Positions 1 through 9,800 of a stretch of 64,000 bases of DNA are shown piece after piece. This DNA comes from Isosphaeraceae bacterium EP7. GTDB lineage: Bacteria > Planctomycetota > Planctomycetia > Isosphaerales > Isosphaeraceae. The notes beneath the pieces were generated by a model, which ran no database searches, was not told where the DNA came from, and saw nothing but the letters and a program-made list of their open reading frames with translations. The position numbers were made by a program, and so were the translations under genes. The stretch lies in the NCBI GenBank assembly GCA_038400315.1, contig CP151667.1, positions 4,041,174 to 4,105,173 on the forward strand, given 5' to 3'. Positions within the stretch are counted from its first letter, which is position 1. Every line of letters begins with the position of its first letter.

Positions 1-525
1 GCCGCGCGGCCGACTCGTCAGGACCTGAAGCCCTCTCCGGCCCTGAGCATCATCAAGAACGGCCCCAAGAGCTTCGCCGGGCGCAAGGTCGCGGCCCTCG
101 TCACCGACGGGGTCGACGCCGGCGTCCTGGCTGCCCTTGGCAAGGCGCTGAAGGCCGAAGGGGCGGTGCTCAAGCTGGTCGCTCCCGAAGTCGGCGGCGT
201 GAAGGATTCGGCCGGCGCCTGGCACGACGCCGATGAGAAGCTCGAAGGGGGCCCGTCGGTGCTCTTCGACGCCGTGGCGATCCTCCCTTCCAAGGAGGGT
301 GCGACGCTGCTGACCACGCTGCCCGCCGCCCGCGACTTCGTCGCCGACGCCGCGGCGCACCGGAAGTTCATCGCCTACGCCGCCGCCGCTTCTCCGCTCC
401 TGGAGAAGGCGGGCGTCGCTCTCGACGAGGGATTCGTCCCCCTCAACGCCCCGGGTGACTGCGAAGCCTTCATCGCCGCCTGCCGCAAGATCCGCTTCTG
501 GGACCGAGCCGGCGCAGAGCGATAA
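1..525 (+). CDS. katE: Large-subunit (HPII-type) catalase, C-terminal domain, 5' truncated by window
   Basis: The frame is open from base 1 and ends with TAA at 523-525, leaving about 174 residues. They read as the flavodoxin/class I amidotransferase-like C-terminal domain that only large-subunit haem catalases carry: a GRKVAALVTDGVD strand, an LKAEGAVLKLVAPEVGG segment, DGP/FDAVAILPS-like turns, and a final helix ending CRKIRFWDRAGAER. The haem-binding catalase core lies upstream of the window. The enzyme would dismutate hydrogen peroxide in the cytoplasm. The C-terminal domain itself has no known catalytic role and is linked to stability and substrate channelling in the family. A stand-alone DJ-1/PfpI-like protein is the alternative, but the proline-rich, non-initiating start of the frame argues for a fusion. 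Confidence 0.8.
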   Translation, partial: AARPTRQDLKPSPALSIIKNGPKSFAGRKVAALVTDGVDAGVLAALGKALKAEGAVLKLVAPEVGGVKDSAGAWHDADEKLEGGPSVLFDAVAILPSKEGATLLTTLPAARDFVADAAAHRKFIAYAAAASPLLEKAGVALDEGFVPLNAPGDCEAFIAACRKIRFWDRAGAER

Positions 526-640
526 GCCGTCTGATCAGGGCTGGGGGCCAGCGTGCGCGGGCCCCCAGCCTCATCACCATCTCATCGTCCCGCGAGTCGC
601 TGCCGTGCCGCCCACGGCCCATTTCGAAGGACCCAGGACC

Positions 641-1099
641 ATGTCCCTTAACCGTCGATCGATCCTCTCCGCCATCGGCGTCGCGATCCCGATCGGCCTG
701 GGCGCACGCGTCAGTTCCGCCGCGAGCGCGGTAGGCCCAGCCCCAGCGCTCCGGTTCAGGCCGTTCGAGGAGGCCTTGTCCGGAGCGGTCGCGGACCCCG
801 GCCGGACTACCTCGATTGATCTGGAGGGTCTGACGTATCCCTGCCTCAGGGTCGAGGTCGGATTCTCCGAGCAGATTCAGTCCGGCATCCAGGGATGCCA
901 CAATGACCGACCATTCGCCGGCTTCCCCGCGGGCCACCTCAGGATTGTCAGAACGGGATCGGAGCCAGGGCCTGTCCGGAACGGGGTTCGGCTCTACGTC
1001 TCCACGGTCGACATCGCCCTAACTGGCGGCCTGACCCCTGGCGACGCGAGCCGCCCGCTCGATTTCGCCTCCCTGCCCCCCGCGCCGACCTTCTCATGA
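641..1099 (+). CDS. Small exported protein of unknown function
   Basis: A 152-residue protein. The frame runs further upstream, but ATG 641 is chosen because it opens a leader of the form NRRSILSAIGVAIPIGLGA, with a twin-arginine followed by a hydrophobic stretch and an Ala-rich cleavage region, and because AAGGACC lies just upstream. The mature part has an FEEALSG segment, a DLEGLTYPCLRVEVG segment with one Cys, a second Cys in GIQGCHND, and a VRLYVSTVDIAL strand. This suggests a small beta-rich periplasmic domain. I do not recognise a family. It follows the catalase gene by about 115 bp in the same direction and may be co-transcribed. Confidence 0.5.
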   Translation: MSLNRRSILSAIGVAIPIGLGARVSSAASAVGPAPALRFRPFEEALSGAVADPGRTTSIDLEGLTYPCLRVEVGFSEQIQSGIQGCHNDRPFAGFPAGHLRIVRTGSEPGPVRNGVRLYVSTVDIALTGGLTPGDASRPLDFASLPPAPTFS

Positions 1100-1333
1100 G
1101 ATGGCTCGACTGCCCGGTCGTCAGTCGTCCGTTCGCGGCTTCATCGACGCGATTGGGAAGAAGGCGGTTCACCGCGGCTGCCGCTTTGCACGACTTCAGC
1201 CGTGGAGGATCAACGCCCGGGTCGGTTCGGGATCACCTCTTCCGTGGAAACAGCGAAACGCATCGGCGGGGCGAAGGCGCTGTCGAACTCGCGGCACAAG
1301 AAGAATGGGTCTCCCGCAGCCGCCGGCTTCGGC

Positions 1334-2018
<685 letters not shown>

Positions 2019-2026
<8 letters not shown>

Positions 2027-3146
2027 AACGAAGGGCCTCCGTGGGCTCGAGCCTGGCGGCGCGGAGGGCGGGATAGAGCCCTCCCACGAGGCTGAGGGCC
2101 AGGCCGAGGGCCAGGCCCATGAGCAGGGAGGTTGCGTCCAGGTTCGGGTCGATGAAGCTCCGCGCCGTCGGCGCCAGCAGGATCAGGCGGACGCCGACCA
2201 GGGCCAGCAGCACGCCGACGATCGAACCCATGAGGCCCAGGGCCAGGGATTCGCCCAGGATCAACCGGAGAACTCGACGGCGGGTCCAGCCGATGGCACG
2301 CAGGACGCCGATCTCGCCGGTCCGCTCGTAGACGGCCGCGACCATCGTGTTGAGGATGCCGATCGAGCCGACGACCAGGGCGATGAGCGAGGTGGACCAG
2401 GCCATCGCGCGGGCCAGGCGAATTTGCAGGTCGCGCTCGACGAAGTCGCGGGCCGGGACCGCCGCGACACCAGGTACGGCCGCCTCGATCTCGTGGCCAA
2501 GCGCGGTGATCGCGGCCGAATTCTCGGGCGCGGCCGTCGCCAGCAGGAACGCGGTCACCTGCCCCTGCCGGCCCATCATCCTCTGGAGCGTGGGCAGGGG
2601 GATGATCAGGCCGCCATTCTCGAAGAGGCTGGGGCTCTCGAAGGTGCCGATCACGAGGAAGGGCTCGCCGGCCACGTCGAGCATGTCGCCGGGCTTCTTG
2701 TCCAGGTTCCGTGCCAGGACGCGGCCGAGCATCGCCGAGCGGTCGTCGCCGGGTTGCAGGACTCGGCCCTCCACGACGCGGATCCCTTCCATCATCAGGC
2801 TGTCGCGTTCCCATCCGTTGATCAGGACGCTGACGAGGTTCTTGTCCTCGAAGGCCACCGTGTCGACCAGCGAGCGGCCCACACGCCTGACGCCGGGGAA
2901 CCTGGCCAGGCGATCGCCGAGCTGTTGTTCAAGGGTGCTGGAGAGCTGGTTGCTGATCCCCCCGCGCACCACCACGAGGTCGATCCCCTTGGATGAGTAG
3001 AGCGAGAGGAACGACCGTTCGAAGCCGGCCGCGATGCCCATGAGGGCGACCACGGCGGCGATGCCGATGGCCAGGCCGACGACCGTCAGCAGCGACCGGG
3101 TCGGCCGGTTCAGGAGGTTCTTGAGGATCAGGGTCGAGAACCGCAT
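2019..3146 (-). CDS. ABC transporter permease (MacB/FtsX type)
   Basis: A 375-residue membrane protein. ATG 3146 is used because MRFSTLILKNLLNRPTRSL is the usual MacB-family opening. The first membrane segment follows at about residues 21-43, then a periplasmic domain of about 220 residues. Three more membrane segments in the C-terminal FtsX-like domain include STSLIALVVGSIGILNTMV, LGLMGSIVGVLLALVGVRL and LLMGLALGLALSLVGGLYPA, and EPTEALRYE is the common MacB C-terminus. The frame extends upstream only through sequence belonging to the methyltransferase in another frame. There is no membrane-fusion subunit next to it. It overlaps the ATPase gene by 8 nt and follows the methyltransferase by 50 bp. 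Expected role: export or membrane insertion of the pathway product. Confidence 0.9.
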
Positions 3147-3196
3147 GAAGGATGTCCGCCGGACGAGGGAAGGGGCTTCGTGTCGGAGCCGGCCGA

Positions 3197-4048
3197 CTAG
3201 CCGGGGGCCTGGCCGACGAGGACGTAGCCGACCTCGCGCCAGATCAGCTCGTAGCGCGACCCGGGCAGGACGCGTTCGCCGATGGCGGCGATGTCCATGT
3301 CCCGATAGCGCTCGACCATGTCGGTGAAGGCGTCGCCCAGCTTCAGGCCCTTGGAGATGATCCAGCGGTCGACCCCCGGAAGGCCGATCTTGCGGAAGAG
3401 CATGCGGTCGGTGAGGTTGGGGACCTCGTCGGCCACCACGATCGTGCCGCCCGGCTTCACCACGCGGGCCATCTCGCGCAGCGACTTCTCGGGGTCGTTG
3501 AAGTAGTTGAATCCGCCGATGCTGAGGGCGCAGTCGAAGGTCCGGTCGTTGAAGGGGAGGTCCTCGGCCTCGCCCATCACCAGCTTCAGGTCGCGCGTGC
3601 CTCGGCGACGCTTGCAGTTGTCGAGCTGATACTGGGAAATGTCGATGCCCGCGATGCTCCAGCTGGGCGGGAGCCAGTCGAGGTAGACGCCGTCGCCGAT
3701 GGCCACGTCCAGGAGCCTCAGGTTCTCGCCCTTGGGCAGGTGGCGGAGGATCTTGTCGCGGGACCTGCGCTCGCCGCCGTTCATCACGAACGTGGCCCAC
3801 TCCCAGAAGCGGAACTTGGGCCAGAGCGGGCCGTCGTAGAAGTCTCGGGCCACCTGGTTGTTGGCCGAGGTCTCTGCCCTGGCCACCAGCACTCCGTCGA
3901 CGATCGGGTAGGCCCGGCCGCAGGAGGGGCATGCCAGCGCGTCGGCGTTGGCGTCGGCGATGAGCCCGCCGCCGCAGTCCAGGCAGCGCCAGAGGCTGGG
4001 GTCGGCCGCCCAGAGGTCGGCGGTCTTGACGCTCGGGGTCGGGGTCAT
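3197..4048 (-). CDS. SAM-dependent methyltransferase with N-terminal zinc ribbon (copy 1)
   Basis: A 283-residue class I methyltransferase. ATG 4048 overlaps the stop of the preceding paralogue by 4 nt, giving coupled translation. The N-terminus carries CLDCGGG and CPSCGRAYPIVDGV, a two-CxxC ribbon of the Trm112 kind. A FYDGPLWPKFRFWEW segment follows, then the SAM-binding motif I LLDVAIGDGVYLDWLP, motif II GIDISQYQL, an EAEDLPFNDRTFDCALSIGG segment and the post-motif MARVVKPGGTIVVADE. The substrate is unknown. By context it would methylate the synthase product or an intermediate (O-, C- or N-methylation cannot be told). It resembles its neighbour at 4045-4872 over its whole length. Confidence 0.88.
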   Translation of the reverse strand: MTPTPSVKTADLWAADPSLWRCLDCGGGLIADANADALACPSCGRAYPIVDGVLVARAETSANNQVARDFYDGPLWPKFRFWEWATFVMNGGERRSRDKILRHLPKGENLRLLDVAIGDGVYLDWLPPSWSIAGIDISQYQLDNCKRRRGTRDLKLVMGEAEDLPFNDRTFDCALSIGGFNYFNDPEKSLREMARVVKPGGTIVVADEVPNLTDRMLFRKIGLPGVDRWIISKGLKLGDAFTDMVERYRDMDIAAIGERVLPGSRYELIWREVGYVLVGQAPG

Positions 4049-4872
4049 GCTTGGCTCCAGGCGGGGTCCGGGTCGACGAGCAGGTATCCCAGGCCGATCC
4101 AGATCGACTGGCGGCGGGCACTCGGGGACATCCGGGACAGGATCAAGGATGGGTCGAGCTGCGTGGCGTGGACCATCTCGACGAAGTCGGCGGGCAAACC
4201 GACCAGGCGCATCCACCAGGCGTCGTATGCAGGATACCCCACCAGATGTCCCAGGCCGAACCGCTTCAGGTCGGGCCGCTCGTCGGCCACGACCACGACA
4301 CCGCCAGGGCGGGTGACCCGACGCATCTCGCCGAGGGCCGCCTCGGGGTCAGCGAAGTAGTTGAACCCGCCGACGGTGTAGCAGGCGTCGAAGGTGGCGT
4401 CGGGGAACGGGAGGGCCTCGGCCTCGGCGTGGGCGAGCCGGCCGGACATGACGGGGAACCGGGCGATGCAGGCCTCGAGCTGGGTCCGGGCGATGTCCAC
4501 ACCGTAGGCCAGCCAGTCGGACGGCAGCAGGTCGAGGTTCTCGCCGTCGCCGATGCCGACTTCCAGAACCCTGGCGTCGGGCCGGTTGCCCAGGTGTCCC
4601 AAGATCTGGCGACGGGCCCGCACCCTTCCCCCGACCAGGGTGAGGAACCGCCGTTCCCAGGGGCGGAACTTTGCCCAGGCGGGGCCGTCATAGAAGGCCG
4701 CCGCCACGGCGTTGCGGCCCAGCAGCGGTCGACAGGCCGCGAGGATGCCCGAGCTAGCCGGGTGCGGCCGGCCGCAGCGAGGGCAGTCGGCCGCGCCGGC
4801 CAGGGGCTCGGCGCAGTCGAGGCAGCTCGCCAGGTCGGCGATGGTGGGCGGGCTCTGGACGGCTGGGTTCAT
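4045..4872 (-). CDS. SAM-dependent methyltransferase with N-terminal zinc ribbon (copy 2)
   Basis: A 275-residue paralogue of the gene at 3197-4048. It has the same architecture: ribbon CLDCAEP and CPRCGRPHPASSGIL, then FYDGPAWAKFRPWERRF, SAM motif I VLEVGIGDGENLDLLP, motif II GVDIARTQLEACIARFP, EAEALPFPDATFDACYTVGG, and MRRVTRPGGVVVVADE. The shared FYDGP, IGDG and GGFNYF blocks point to tandem duplication. Divergence at most surface positions suggests different substrates or successive methylations (inference). It starts 76 bp after the SDR gene, and that gap holds a 20-bp tandem repeat. Confidence 0.88.
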   Translation of the reverse strand: MNPAVQSPPTIADLASCLDCAEPLAGAADCPRCGRPHPASSGILAACRPLLGRNAVAAAFYDGPAWAKFRPWERRFLTLVGGRVRARRQILGHLGNRPDARVLEVGIGDGENLDLLPSDWLAYGVDIARTQLEACIARFPVMSGRLAHAEAEALPFPDATFDACYTVGGFNYFADPEAALGEMRRVTRPGGVVVVADERPDLKRFGLGHLVGYPAYDAWWMRLVGLPADFVEMVHATQLDPSLILSRMSPSARRQSIWIGLGYLLVDPDPAWSQA

Positions 4873-4895
4873 GGCGATCGGCGGGTCCTCGACTC

Positions 4896-4953
4896 GGGTT
4901 CGTTTCGTCTTCCCGGGTTCGTTTCGTCTTCCCGGGTTCGTTTCGTTTTCAGA
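4896..4953. repeat. Short tandem repeat, 20-bp unit, about 2.9 copies
   Basis: The unit GGGTTCGTTTCGTCTTCCCG occurs at 4896-4915 and again exactly at 4916-4935. A third, degenerate copy (with TTTTC for TCTTC) runs from 4936 into the stop codon of the SDR gene. The array sits in the 76-bp gap between the SDR gene and the downstream methyltransferase. It looks like recent slippage duplication. A role in mRNA processing or spacing is possible but unsupported. Confidence 0.85.
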
Positions 4954-5719
4954 ACTCGGAGGTCAGGGCGCGGGGCCCGGCCCGGTCCATCATCCAGTCG
5001 AACACGCGGTCGGGCAGGTGCCTCAGCAAGACCATCCCCAGCGCGGTGCTCAGCGGGAAGACGTGGTTCCTGGGCCTCCGCTCGACGGCCCTGGCGATCT
5101 GGCGGGCGGCCTGCTCGGGCTCCATCATGGGCGGTTGCTTCAGGAACGGGGTGGTCTCGGTCATCGCGGTGCGGACGAAGCCGGGGCAGACCGTCGTGAT
5201 CGTCACGCCCCTGAGCTTCAACGCCGGCCTCAACGCTTCCAGATAGGTGGATACGGCCGCCTTGGACGCGGAGTAGGAGGCCATCCAGGGGAGCCCTCGG
5301 TAGCCCGCGACGCTGGAGATGCCGACGAGGTGGCCGCTGTTGCGGGCGACCATGCCCGGCAGCGCCGCGGCGATCGTGTTGGCCATGCCCAGGAAGTTGA
5401 CCTCGATCATCGCCCGCAGGCCGTCCAGCTCCAGGTCGGGCAGCCGCGTCAGGTCGCCCACGCCGGCGCAGGCGACGACCACGCCGATCGGGCCGACCTC
5501 GGCCTCGACCTTCGCCACCACGTCGCGCATCGCGGCCGGGTCGGTCACGTCGGAGGTGTAAGTCCGGGAGCCTGGAACCAGCTCGGCAAGGGTGGCCAGG
5601 CCTTCGGCATTCCGGTCGACGAGGCCCAGGCGATAGCCCTTCTCGGCCAGCGCCAGGGCGGTGGCCCGGCCGATCCCGCGGGCGGCGCCGGTCAGCAGGA
5701 CGACGGGCTTGTCCTTCAT
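4949..5719 (-). CDS. Short-chain dehydrogenase/reductase (classical SDR)
   Basis: A 256-residue NAD(P)-dependent oxidoreductase. It has the cofactor motif TGAARGIG near residue 11, the acidic D after the second strand (LVDRN), an NAG-like ACAG turn, the catalytic Ser in GISSVAGY, and the YSASK catalytic pair. The C-terminal part (residues 190-256) is Pro/Arg rich, as in reductases acting on bulky lipid substrates. ATG 5719 overlaps the hydrolase stop by 4 nt. In this operon it may reduce a keto or aldehyde group of the released chain (inference). The KR of the large synthase is a separate domain, so this is an additional reduction step. Confidence 0.9.
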   Translation of the reverse strand: MKDKPVVLLTGAARGIGRATALALAEKGYRLGLVDRNAEGLATLAELVPGSRTYTSDVTDPAAMRDVVAKVEAEVGPIGVVVACAGVGDLTRLPDLELDGLRAMIEVNFLGMANTIAAALPGMVARNSGHLVGISSVAGYRGLPWMASYSASKAAVSTYLEALRPALKLRGVTITTVCPGFVRTAMTETTPFLKQPPMMEPEQAARQIARAVERRPRNHVFPLSTALGMVLLRHLPDRVFDWMMDRAGPRALTSEF

Positions 5720-6564
5720 CGGGCGACCTCGGCCGGGGTGTTCAGGGAGTTCAGGAACGCGAGAACCGGGGCGACGAACGCCTCGGGATTCTCCTCGGGA
5801 GCCCGGTGCTGGGCCCCCTTGACGATGGCCGACTGGCAGTTGGGCAGCGTGGAGGACAGGTATTCGGCCGTGCTCAAAAACGGCGAGGTCTCGCCGTAGA
5901 TCGCCAGGACCGGGACGGCCAGCGCCGCGATCCGCTCGGCCGTCAGCCCTGCGTCCACCTTCGAGTCATCGCCGCAGGTGGTCTTGCCCAGCCTCAGCAG
6001 CCGGTTGAGGCCGGGCAGGCCGACGGCCCGGCGCAGCTTCAAGAGCCCCTCGGGGTCGAGGTGCACCACCTGGTCGAAGAACTTGCCCAGGTCGTACCAG
6101 TACTCGCCCGAGAGCATGACGCCGGCGTCCTCGGCTTCCTGGCGGAAGTTCTGCCAGTGGCCCCACCGGCTCAGGTCTTCCAGGTGGCGCAAGGCCGGGA
6201 AGTAGGGGTCGGACAGGACGAGGGCCTCGACCCGCCCGGGGGCCTCGGCCGCGACGTGCGCGGCGATGACGGCGCCGAAGCTGTGGCCGACGATCCGGGC
6301 CTTGGAAATTTCCAGGGCGTCCATCAGGGCCAGGGTATCGGCGGCGTGATCGGCCGACGTGTAGCCGGTCGGCGGGGCCTCGGTGTAGCCGTGGCCGCGG
6401 ATGTCGAAGGCGGTGACTTTGTGAGTGGCCGAGAGCGCCTGCATCAGGCCCGAGAGCATCCAGATGGACAGGTCGCCCGTGACGCCGTGGATCAGGAGCG
6501 CATCGGGGCCCTGGCCCTGCTGCTGGACGTGGAATTTCAGGCCCTGGATGGCGTGCATCGGCAT
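5716..6564 (-). CDS. Alpha/beta hydrolase, possible thioesterase or product-release enzyme
   Basis: A 282-residue alpha/beta hydrolase. The sequence shows the oxyanion segment LIHGVTGD, the nucleophile elbow VGHSFGAV, and a late His in KGAQHRAPEE. The Asp is probably in LAIYGETSPF or just before it, which I cannot fix without alignment. ATG 6564 (MPMHAIQGLKF) is chosen because upstream codons fall in the ACP gene; ATG 6558 is equally possible. It lies between the ACP and SDR genes. Release of the acyl chain from the ACP by hydrolysis is the natural role in this setting (inference). Neither large synthase has a recognisable thioesterase domain. Confidence 0.82.
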   Translation of the reverse strand: MPMHAIQGLKFHVQQQGQGPDALLIHGVTGDLSIWMLSGLMQALSATHKVTAFDIRGHGYTEAPPTGYTSADHAADTLALMDALEISKARIVGHSFGAVIAAHVAAEAPGRVEALVLSDPYFPALRHLEDLSRWGHWQNFRQEAEDAGVMLSGEYWYDLGKFFDQVVHLDPEGLLKLRRAVGLPGLNRLLRLGKTTCGDDSKVDAGLTAERIAALAVPVLAIYGETSPFLSTAEYLSSTLPNCQSAIVKGAQHRAPEENPEAFVAPVLAFLNSLNTPAEVAR

Positions 6565-6596
6565 CGCGGTCGACCGGGGTTGGCCCCCGCTCCACT

Positions 6597-6896
6597 TCAG
6601 TTCAAGGGGCGTACTTGGGGTTGGTTGGCGACCAGGAAGTCCACCAGCTCGCCGATCGTCAGGTCGCGGTCGTCCCTCCGGCCCAGCTCGGCCATCAGGT
6701 CGCCGTAGGGAAGGCTCGCGCCATAGTGGGACTGGAGTTGCTCGCCCAGGACGACGGCGTCGATCGAGGCGAGGCCCAGGTCGGCGAAGAACCGGGTCTC
6801 CTCGCCCAGCCGGCCGACGCCCCCCAGGCCCATCCCCTGGCCCAGGATGACCTCGAGTTCGTCCAGGATCTCGGCCCTTGATCGGGTGATCGTCAT
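6597..6896 (-). CDS. Free-standing acyl carrier protein
   Basis: A 99-residue acyl carrier protein. The phosphopantetheine site is the Ser in DLGLASIDAVVLGEQL (a variant of DSL with ASI), within the expected helix II context, and a four-helix pattern runs to DLTIGELVDFLVANQ. ATG 6896 overlaps the synthase stop at 6893 by 4 nt, which supports it over an upstream in-frame ATG. The second synthase has no ACP domain of its own, so this protein probably carries its substrates. The phosphopantetheine could be attached by the transferase domain fused to that synthase (inference). Confidence 0.88.
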   Translation of the reverse strand: MTITRSRAEILDELEVILGQGMGLGGVGRLGEETRFFADLGLASIDAVVLGEQLQSHYGASLPYGDLMAELGRRDDRDLTIGELVDFLVANQPQVRPLN

Positions 6897-9800
6897 CTCG
6901 ACAGGCTCCTCTCGCCCAGGGTCCAGGCCCACGCATAATCGCCGCGTCGCGACGTTGAGATGCGTATCGTGCCAGGCCCGATATCGCCGCCCTCCTCCGC
7001 ATGCAGCATGACCCAGAGATCATCGGCGTCCTGGCCCGGTTCCACGACCTCGGCCGTCCTGGGTCCGTTCACCATCCCCAGGCCCGAGGCCTTGGCGGCG
7101 GCCTCCTTGGCACACCAGAACCGGGCAATCCACTCGTCACGCGAGCCGCCGGCCGCCGCCCGATCGAGCAGCGATCGTTCGCTCGCCGTGAACGCGATCT
7201 CCTCGAATCCGGCGGTCCGCGCGACGATCGGCTCGACGTCGATGCCGGGCCTGTCGCCCGGCCCGACCGAGGCAATCGCGACGGCCACCCCCTCGGCGTG
7301 GGCGATCGAGACGGCCGGCAGGTCGTCGCGACCGGGGTGCAGCAGCGAGCGGAGGACGGGCTTGCCTCGGAGGTCGGCCTTGATTTCGAGGTCGGCGGGG
7401 AAGGTCGGGCCCTCGCCTCGTTCGAGCTCGAGTCGGCGTGCGGCGTCCTTCGCGGCGATCCTGCCCCAGAGCCGCAAGGTACGCCTCGGGTCGGGCCCCC
7501 TGGCGATCTCGGGCCGCTCGGCCGTTGAGAGCTGGGTCTGCTCCAGCACGTCGCGCCAGACCGGCCGGCCCATGTCTGCGGGCGGCTGGAGCCAGACGGC
7601 GCGGGCCCGTGCCGGGGCGACGCCGATCCCGAGTTCCTCGCCGAGCAGCTCGACGTCGGGGCGGCGGAAGACGTCGCGGTAGCGGGCCGGCCAGTGGAAC
7701 CGCCAGTCGTCCCACCCCTGGATGCGCATCCAGATCGTGCCGTCGGGCCTGACGATCTCGGCATCCGCGCCGACTCGGTGATGCTCAAGGTCGCAGACCC
7801 TGATCCGGCAGTCGACCTCCGTGCCGTCGGCAGGCGCGGCGCCGAAGAGGGTCAGCTCGCCCATCCTCAGCGGGAAGACGACGTCTCCCGAATCGAGCCG
7901 GTCCAGGCCCCAGCAGCCGAGCAGGTGGGTGAAGTTGTCCAGGATGATCGGGTCGGTGTGCAGACCCCCGGCGTCGTCGGCATCGCGGAGCAGGGGGCCG
8001 CGAGGCAGGATGCGCAATGACCCTTCGATCCCTTCGGCCGACGTGTCGCCGACCCGGGTCACCGCCTGGAGCGCCGGGCCGTGGAACAGCCATTGCTCGC
8101 CGTAGAGTCGGTCGGCATCGAACGTCGACGGCCGGGTCTCGGTCAACGCGAATGGCCCAGCCTGAGGGGACTCGGCACGCCATGAGGCGAAGGCGGCAAC
8201 CCCCTCGACGACCGGCGTCTCGCGGTCGCGCATGGCATTCGCCGGCCCTCGATTGTAGATCGCCACGCGAACCTCATCGGGCCGATCGGCGTCGCGGCGG
8301 GCTTCGATCTCCAGCGCGACGGGCTCGTCCTCGTAGCGAATCCAGCGGTGGGCCTGGACGTCGCGCAGGGCGGCCAATGCCTCGCCCGGCTTGAGGATCG
8401 AGGCAACCTGGGCCAGCATCTCGGCCATGACGGCGAACGGCAGCACGGGCAGCCCGCGCCGGCCAAGTTCGACGGCCGAGACGCGCCGGCCCCCCAGCGT
8501 GTGGTGCTCGGCGACCGGATCGCCGGCCGCCTCCAGCACGTAGAGCGTGACGACTTCCTCGCGTGCGATCAGCGACCGGACCTCGCCCGCCCAGGGGCCC
8601 GGCAACGCGAGGGGCTCGGCGTCCGCGATGGGGCCGACGAGGTAGGCCGCCATGATCTCGCGCTGGGTGTCTAGGAAGAGGTCCATCGTGCGGAGGTGTT
8701 CGAGCATGACGGAGTCGTCGGCGGGATCAGGGTCGTGCTCGGTCGATCCCTGGTCGGACGCGTCTGGAGACGCGGAGAGCACCCCGAGATCGGTCGCCCC
8801 ATTCGTTCCGTTCGAGGCGTGGGCATGAACTGACGCGAGATGCCGAGTCGGTGTGAAGTGCGGCGAGGCGGGTTGAATTTCGCCGTTGGAGGCGCGATTC
8901 CGGCTCTGAGCTACGCTCTCGTTCGTCGCCCCTTCGTCAGCTTCGCGGTCGGGCTGAGAGTTTACGCGACTGTGGGCTTTCGTCCCATTCGATGTTGGCG
9001 CGGTGACGGTCAGCGGTCGCGCTTCGAGCCTGGATCGAAGGACGCTCGCCATCTCGGCGGAGACCCGCATCTCGGGGAAGCCCAGGCGGAGGGCATGGGT
9101 CGCGGGCGAGATGGGCATCGGGGCGTCGAGGTCGATGCGTGTGGGCCGGCGTCGGGCGTAAAGCGTCTCGGTGTCGGGGGCGTGGCCCAGGCTGAAGAGC
9201 GACGCGACGAGGTGGTTGAGCTGGGTCGTTCCCGACCGGCGGGGAAGCCCCATCGCCAGGGCGTTGGCCCCGACCACCCTCAGCGTGTCTTCCGCGAAGC
9301 TGGCCAGATGCCCGCGAGGGCCGACGTCGACGAAGGTCCGGTAGCCGTCGGCGTGCATCCTCCCGATCGTCTCGCGGAAACGGACCTGACGCGACCACTG
9401 ATCGACGGCAAGCTGACGCACACCGACCGGGTCGGGGGGCATCGGAGCGGCCGAGGCGCACGAATAGATCGGGATCGCCGGCGTGCCGACTTCGAGCCCG
9501 TCGAGTAATTGGCGCAGCGGCTCGACGGCCGGGAGGAACGCGGCCGTGTGGTAGCCCCGGGCGAACGGCAGGGGCTCGAACAGGATCGAGGCATCGACAA
9601 GGCGGGCAGCGAACGTGTCCATCGGGCCCGAGGCGCCGGCGACGACCACCTGGTGCGGGCAGTTGTCGATGGCGATCGAGACTCCCAGCCCACTGGCCAG
9701 CGCTTCGAGCCGGTCTCGGCCCGCCGCCACGGCGAGCAGTCGAGCCTCGGGGATGGCGCCGCTGGTTTCCATCCGCTCGAACATGGCCCCGAGCTGGCCG

